Assembly: GCF_036549475.1 (NCBI RefSeq)
Contig: NZ_JAZHLI010000019.1
Location: 16,364 to 80,363 of the forward strand
Length of the DNA stretch: 64,000 nucleotides
Source of the DNA: Aurantimonas sp036549475
Lineage (GTDB): Bacteria > Pseudomonadota > Alphaproteobacteria > Rhizobiales > Rhizobiaceae
Direction of reading: 5' to 3'
Shown in pieces: positions 61,109-64,000 of the stretch. A program made the position numbers and the translations under genes. Each line of letters begins with the position of its first letter. Position 1 is the stretch's first letter. A model generated the notes under the pieces. That model did not search any database and had not been told where the DNA came from. It saw nothing but the letters and a program-made list of their open reading frames with translations.

Positions 61109-62185
61109 GTGCGAACATTTGGTCTGGCCCTAGCGACCGCCCTGACTCCGATTCTCGGTCTGATGACGTTGCTGCCGATTGCCGAATCGAATGCCTGGTG
61201 GGTTCGCATGTTCGACTTCGTCCGCCTGCAGGTGGCTGTCGCGCTGCTGGCGATCCTCGTCATCGGCCTGCTCGCGAGGGCATGGCGATCAAGGACTGGC
61301 GCCGTCACGCTGTCGGCCTGTGCCGTCCTGGCCGGCTACCAGGCTTCCTGGTTGCATCCGTATTCGCCGATCGCGACACCGATGGCCGTGACGGACCGAT
61401 CCTGCCCGCCGGGTGCCGCCTTCACCGTGATGGTCGCGAACGTCAAGAAGGGCAATCGGAACTTCGAGGCCTTCCGGGCGGTGGTCGAGACGGCCGACCC
61501 GGACATTCTCCTCGCCCTCGAGACCGACCAGTGGTGGGATAAGCAGCTTGCCGCCCTCGATGATCGCTACCAGGCCAGCGTCGAGAGCGTGCCGAAAGCT
61601 GCGGAATATTTCGGGCTGCATCTCTTCTCGAAATTTCCGCTGGACGAATCCGCCATCGAATTCTGGTTCGGGGAGGATACTCCGGCCGTCTCCGCCGAGG
61701 TGAAGCTGCCGACAGGCACATTCCGTTTCGTCGGCATCCACCCGCGTCCGCCCCAGTCATTCGAGCAGCCCACCACGCTGCGGGACGGAACCCTGGCACA
61801 TGTCGCGCTCGAAGCGGCCGAAACGGTGTTTCCGATCGTCGTTGCAGGAGACTTCAACGCAGTCTCCTGGGAACGGACATATCGCCGGATGATGCGGGTG
61901 GGCGGACTTCTCGATCCGACCGTCGGACGGGGCTTCTTCGCGACCTACGATGCCACCAATCCGATCATGGCATGGCCGCTCGATCACATCCTGTTTCAGG
62001 CGGGGATCGGCCTGCGTGATTTCGAGACGCTGCCCTTCATCGACTCTGACCATTACCCGGTCATGGCCAAATTGTGCCTGAACCCGGAGATGGCATCCCG
62101 GCAGAGCGCTCCGACCGAGCGAGCGGACGATCGTGAAGAACTGCGCCAGGCGGTCCAGAGCGCGCGCCGTCTGGGCACACCCTAG
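61109..62185 (+). CDS. Membrane-anchored endonuclease/exonuclease/phosphatase family protein
   Basis: A 358-residue protein with N-terminal membrane helices (FGLALATALTPILGLMTLLP, LQVAVALLAILVIGLLARAW, TLSACAVLAGYQASWL) and a periplasmic-side EEP domain from about residue 100. The fold's residues are visible: MVANVKKGN, DILLALETD (Glu), FVGIHPRPP (His), VVAGDFNAVSW (Asp-Asn) and IDSDHYPVMAKL (Asp-His). EEP members cleave phosphodiesters of nucleic acids, lipids or phosphoinositides; the substrate here is unknown. The start is a GTG at 61109 with GGGA upstream. Confidence 0.88.
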   Translation: MRTFGLALATALTPILGLMTLLPIAESNAWWVRMFDFVRLQVAVALLAILVIGLLARAWRSRTGAVTLSACAVLAGYQASWLHPYSPIATPMAVTDRSCPPGAAFTVMVANVKKGNRNFEAFRAVVETADPDILLALETDQWWDKQLAALDDRYQASVESVPKAAEYFGLHLFSKFPLDESAIEFWFGEDTPAVSAEVKLPTGTFRFVGIHPRPPQSFEQPTTLRDGTLAHVALEAAETVFPIVVAGDFNAVSWERTYRRMMRVGGLLDPTVGRGFFATYDATNPIMAWPLDHILFQAGIGLRDFETLPFIDSDHYPVMAKLCLNPEMASRQSAPTERADDREELRQAVQSARRLGTP

Positions 62186-62398
62186 CCAATCGATCGCCTC
62201 CGGCATCACGCCGAAGCGCGGATTTTCCACCTGAGCGATTCCTTCGTATTTTCGCCTTGTTTGTTCCCGGCTAAGAGAAATTGACTATCGATTTGATGGA
62301 ACGGATAGCCGCCGGGAATGGTTGGTCAGACACACAGCAATTGGATCCGTGTTTACGAGGTCCGATTTCTCACCGATCAATTTCGGAAGGTAAATTAC

Positions 62399-63424
62399 AT
62401 GCGCAATATTTTCGTAGTCACACTTCTCGCCGGTTCGGCACTCAGTGCAACTGCATTCGCTCAGGATAATACCGAGGCAGATGTTGTTGTTCAGCCGGAT
62501 GCCCCGGTCATCAAGATGGATGTTCCTGAGCCGAACGTGACCGTCGATCAGGCCGCGCCAGACGTGTCCGTGTCGCAGCCCCAGCCGATCATCACCATGA
62601 CGCAGCCGGCTCCGACGATCACGGTGAACATTCCCAAGCCGACGATCACGGTCCGCATGCCTGATCCCGACGTGAACGTCGACATGGCTCAGCCGGAAGT
62701 CTCGGTCAGCCAGGGTGAGCCGACGGTTGCGGTCGACGATTCCGGCAGTGCCGCGGTTGCGACGGACGACGGCACCGATCAGGCCAACGTGCAGGTCGAT
62801 GCAGCGGCCGCCAACGTCATGGTCCGCAACTCCGACCAGCGCCCGCAGATCAATTACGAGAGCGAGGAAGCTCAGGTCACCGTCAATCAGGAAGAGGGCG
62901 AGCCCAACATCGTCTATCAGAATGCTGACGGTTCGCCGATGGACGGCTCGCAGGCCATGGCGGACGTGACCGAAGACGATGCAGAGCGCGTTCAGGAGGA
63001 CGCCGCCGCGGCAGATCCCGCCACCGGCAAGCTGGCACCCGTTTCGGGAACCGACGATGCTGCCATGATGTCTGAAACGGACAACGCGACGATGGCCATC
63101 AACCCGTCCTCGACCGGACAGGTCCAGCTGACCGTTGAACAGATCACCGATTATTCCATCGTCGGTGCCAATGGCGAGGTTCTGGGCGACATCGAAAGCG
63201 TCGTCGAGGTGAACAATCGTCTCTTCGCCGTGATCGGATCCGGCGGCTTCCTGGGTCTCGGCGAAAAGCAGGTTGCCATTCCGCTGTCGTCGCTGGTTGC
63301 GACCGAGCAGGGCATGATGGCGCCGAGCGTCTCGGAGAGCCAGGTCGACGCGCTGGAAGAGTTCGACGCGGACGACTATCCCGAGCTCGAAGAGAACATG
63401 AGCATCACTGTCGGCGAAGGCTAA
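62399..63424 (+). CDS. Secreted PRC-barrel protein with a Pro/Val repeat region
   Basis: A 341-residue exported protein. The signal peptide MRNIFVVTLLAGSALSATAF is cleaved near AFA-QDN. Residues about 25-115 are a run of 8-10-residue repeats of the pattern (P/Q)xPxITV or PDVxVxQ, then an acidic stretch to about 245, then a PRC-barrel (LTVEQITDYSIVGANGEVLG, RLFAVIGSGGFLGLGEKQVA). The PRC fold binds partners in photosynthetic reaction centres and RimM, and secreted forms are common in Hyphomicrobiales but uncharacterised. GGAAGG precedes the ATG. TTGACT at 62281 is a possible -35. Codon use is less GC-biased at the start than its neighbours. Confidence 0.85.
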   Translation: MRNIFVVTLLAGSALSATAFAQDNTEADVVVQPDAPVIKMDVPEPNVTVDQAAPDVSVSQPQPIITMTQPAPTITVNIPKPTITVRMPDPDVNVDMAQPEVSVSQGEPTVAVDDSGSAAVATDDGTDQANVQVDAAAANVMVRNSDQRPQINYESEEAQVTVNQEEGEPNIVYQNADGSPMDGSQAMADVTEDDAERVQEDAAAADPATGKLAPVSGTDDAAMMSETDNATMAINPSSTGQVQLTVEQITDYSIVGANGEVLGDIESVVEVNNRLFAVIGSGGFLGLGEKQVAIPLSSLVATEQGMMAPSVSESQVDALEEFDADDYPELEENMSITVGEG

Positions 63425-63447
63425 GTCCGCGCAGGCAGCAAATTGAG

Positions 63448-63479
63448 AAGGCCGACGGTTCATGCCGTCGGCCTTTTTC
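63448..63479 (+). terminator. Rho-independent terminator after the PRC-barrel gene
   Basis: Perfect 11-bp stem (63448-63458 with 63465-63475), TTCATG loop and a run of five T's. It lies 23 bases past the stop. Confidence 0.92.
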
Positions 63480-63737
63480 GTCGTGGTCGCGAGTTCTGCG
63501 GGCGCATCCACGCCGGGCGGCGACTTGTGATCCCGAGATTTCCGACTGTAAGGGCCGGGACACGGAATGCCAAACTCAGGACGACGCCGAACGCCGTGTT
63601 GTCTCGGAAAGCCCTGGCCGCTCACGGGGCTGGGGACTGGGGATGAACAATCAGGACACCGCGAGAGGTGTCGCCAAGCCACCCTGTGATCGCCGTAGCC
63701 GCCTGGATAACCGCTCTCTCCGGATGTCGTGGAGATA

Positions 63738-64000
63738 GTGTCCCACCATGTGGTGTAGCTGACGGCGATGGCCGTGCGGTTCCGGCCAAGCCGGATTGAT
63801 CAGCGTGCCACGGCTGGCAGGCTAACGAACGGATCATCGCTCAGGGGAGCGACAGATTCCAGTGTCATGTACCTGGCCCGCTGAACCGCCCACTCATCAT
63901 TTTGCTCGAGCAGCAGCGCGCCGACGAGGCGCTGGATGGCCTCATCGTTGGGAAAGATGCCGACGACGTCGGTGCGCCGCTTGATCTCGCCGTTCAGCCG
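63738..64000 (-). mobile_element. End of an IS256-family insertion sequence (runs off the right edge)
   Basis: The transposase 3' end is followed by about 60 bases to GTGTCCCACCATGTGGTGTAG, which resembles IS256-family terminal repeats. The exact edge (near 63738) is inferred because the other end is outside the window. The 250 bases between the PRC-gene terminator and this point hold nothing I recognise. Confidence 0.7.
63800..64000 (-). CDS. IS256-family transposase, C-terminal 66 residues (5' part beyond the window)
   Basis: Mutator-type DDE transposase fragment. The visible end reads RLNGEIKRRTDVVGIFPNDE, then LVGALLLEQNDEWAVQRARY and a tail ending LPAVAR before TGA. The segment RTDVVGIFPN and the WAVQRARYM block are highly conserved in IS256 elements of Rhizobiales. 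Whether the whole gene is intact cannot be judged. Confidence 0.93.
   Translation of the reverse strand, partial: RLNGEIKRRTDVVGIFPNDEAIQRLVGALLLEQNDEWAVQRARYMTLESVAPLSDDPFVSLPAVAR

Overview
The window is a high-GC, gene-dense piece of an alphaproteobacterial chromosome, almost certainly from the Hyphomicrobiales (Rhizobiales). The evidence is gene order and protein character: rpsF-rpsR-DUF2232-rplI-cfa-dnaB-alr, fabD-fabG-acpP-fabF-mltG-yicC-gmk facing rsmA-pdxA-surA-lptD-lptG-lptF, pepA-holC, hdaA-ppk-ppx, and hemB/DUF6163/ldtR. Marker proteins agree: a rhizobial-type HemB without zinc cysteines, an LdtR regulator, an Omp25-like porin and a His-containing (non-discriminating type) AspRS. 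I cannot fix genus or species.

Layout. 1-6.1 kb (minus strand): the ribosomal-protein operon S6-S18-DUF2232-L9 with a strong terminator, then cfa, dnaB and the start of alr. 6.5-12.8 kb (plus): type II fatty-acid synthesis, then MltG, YicC and guanylate kinase. 12.8-20.6 kb (minus): lptF-lptG-lptD-surA-pdxA-rsmA, an outer-membrane biogenesis operon with three 4-base or near overlaps. 20.9-27 kb: pepA-holC, an unrecognised membrane protein, a YheS-like ABC-F ATPase, a DinB-fold protein and ndk. 27-31.3 kb (minus): uvrC-pgsA-moaD-moaE and a CBS-domain gene. 31.6-38.7 kb: an Omp25-like protein, GST, a small secreted protein, rlmJ, an Old Yellow Enzyme, a molybdopterin oxidoreductase and a PACE efflux pump. 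38.8-47.2 kb: purM-purN diverging from a CDP-alcohol phosphatidyltransferase, a PerM/AI-2E permease, hdaA, ppk and ppx. 47.2-54 kb: rnd, aspS, an unrecognised periplasmic protein, parC. 54-64 kb: hemB-RDD-SLC13-bpt-DMT permease, DUF6163, ldtR, a membrane-anchored EEP phosphatase, a repeat-rich PRC-barrel protein, and the 3' end of an IS256-family transposase running off the right edge.

Most of the region is housekeeping and is read with confidence. I found no CRISPR array, tRNA, rRNA, prophage or obvious defence cluster, and no convincing new multi-gene system. The observations most worth a second look are: (1) rpsF is broken by an exact 87-bp tandem duplication with one N between the copies, almost certainly an assembly join; (2) the CBS-domain gene ends at a TAA, but the same frame stays open for 39 GC3-rich codons encoding a transmembrane tail; (3) several conserved-looking envelope proteins have no recognisable function; (4) a near-perfect 17-bp palindrome lies upstream of ldtR.
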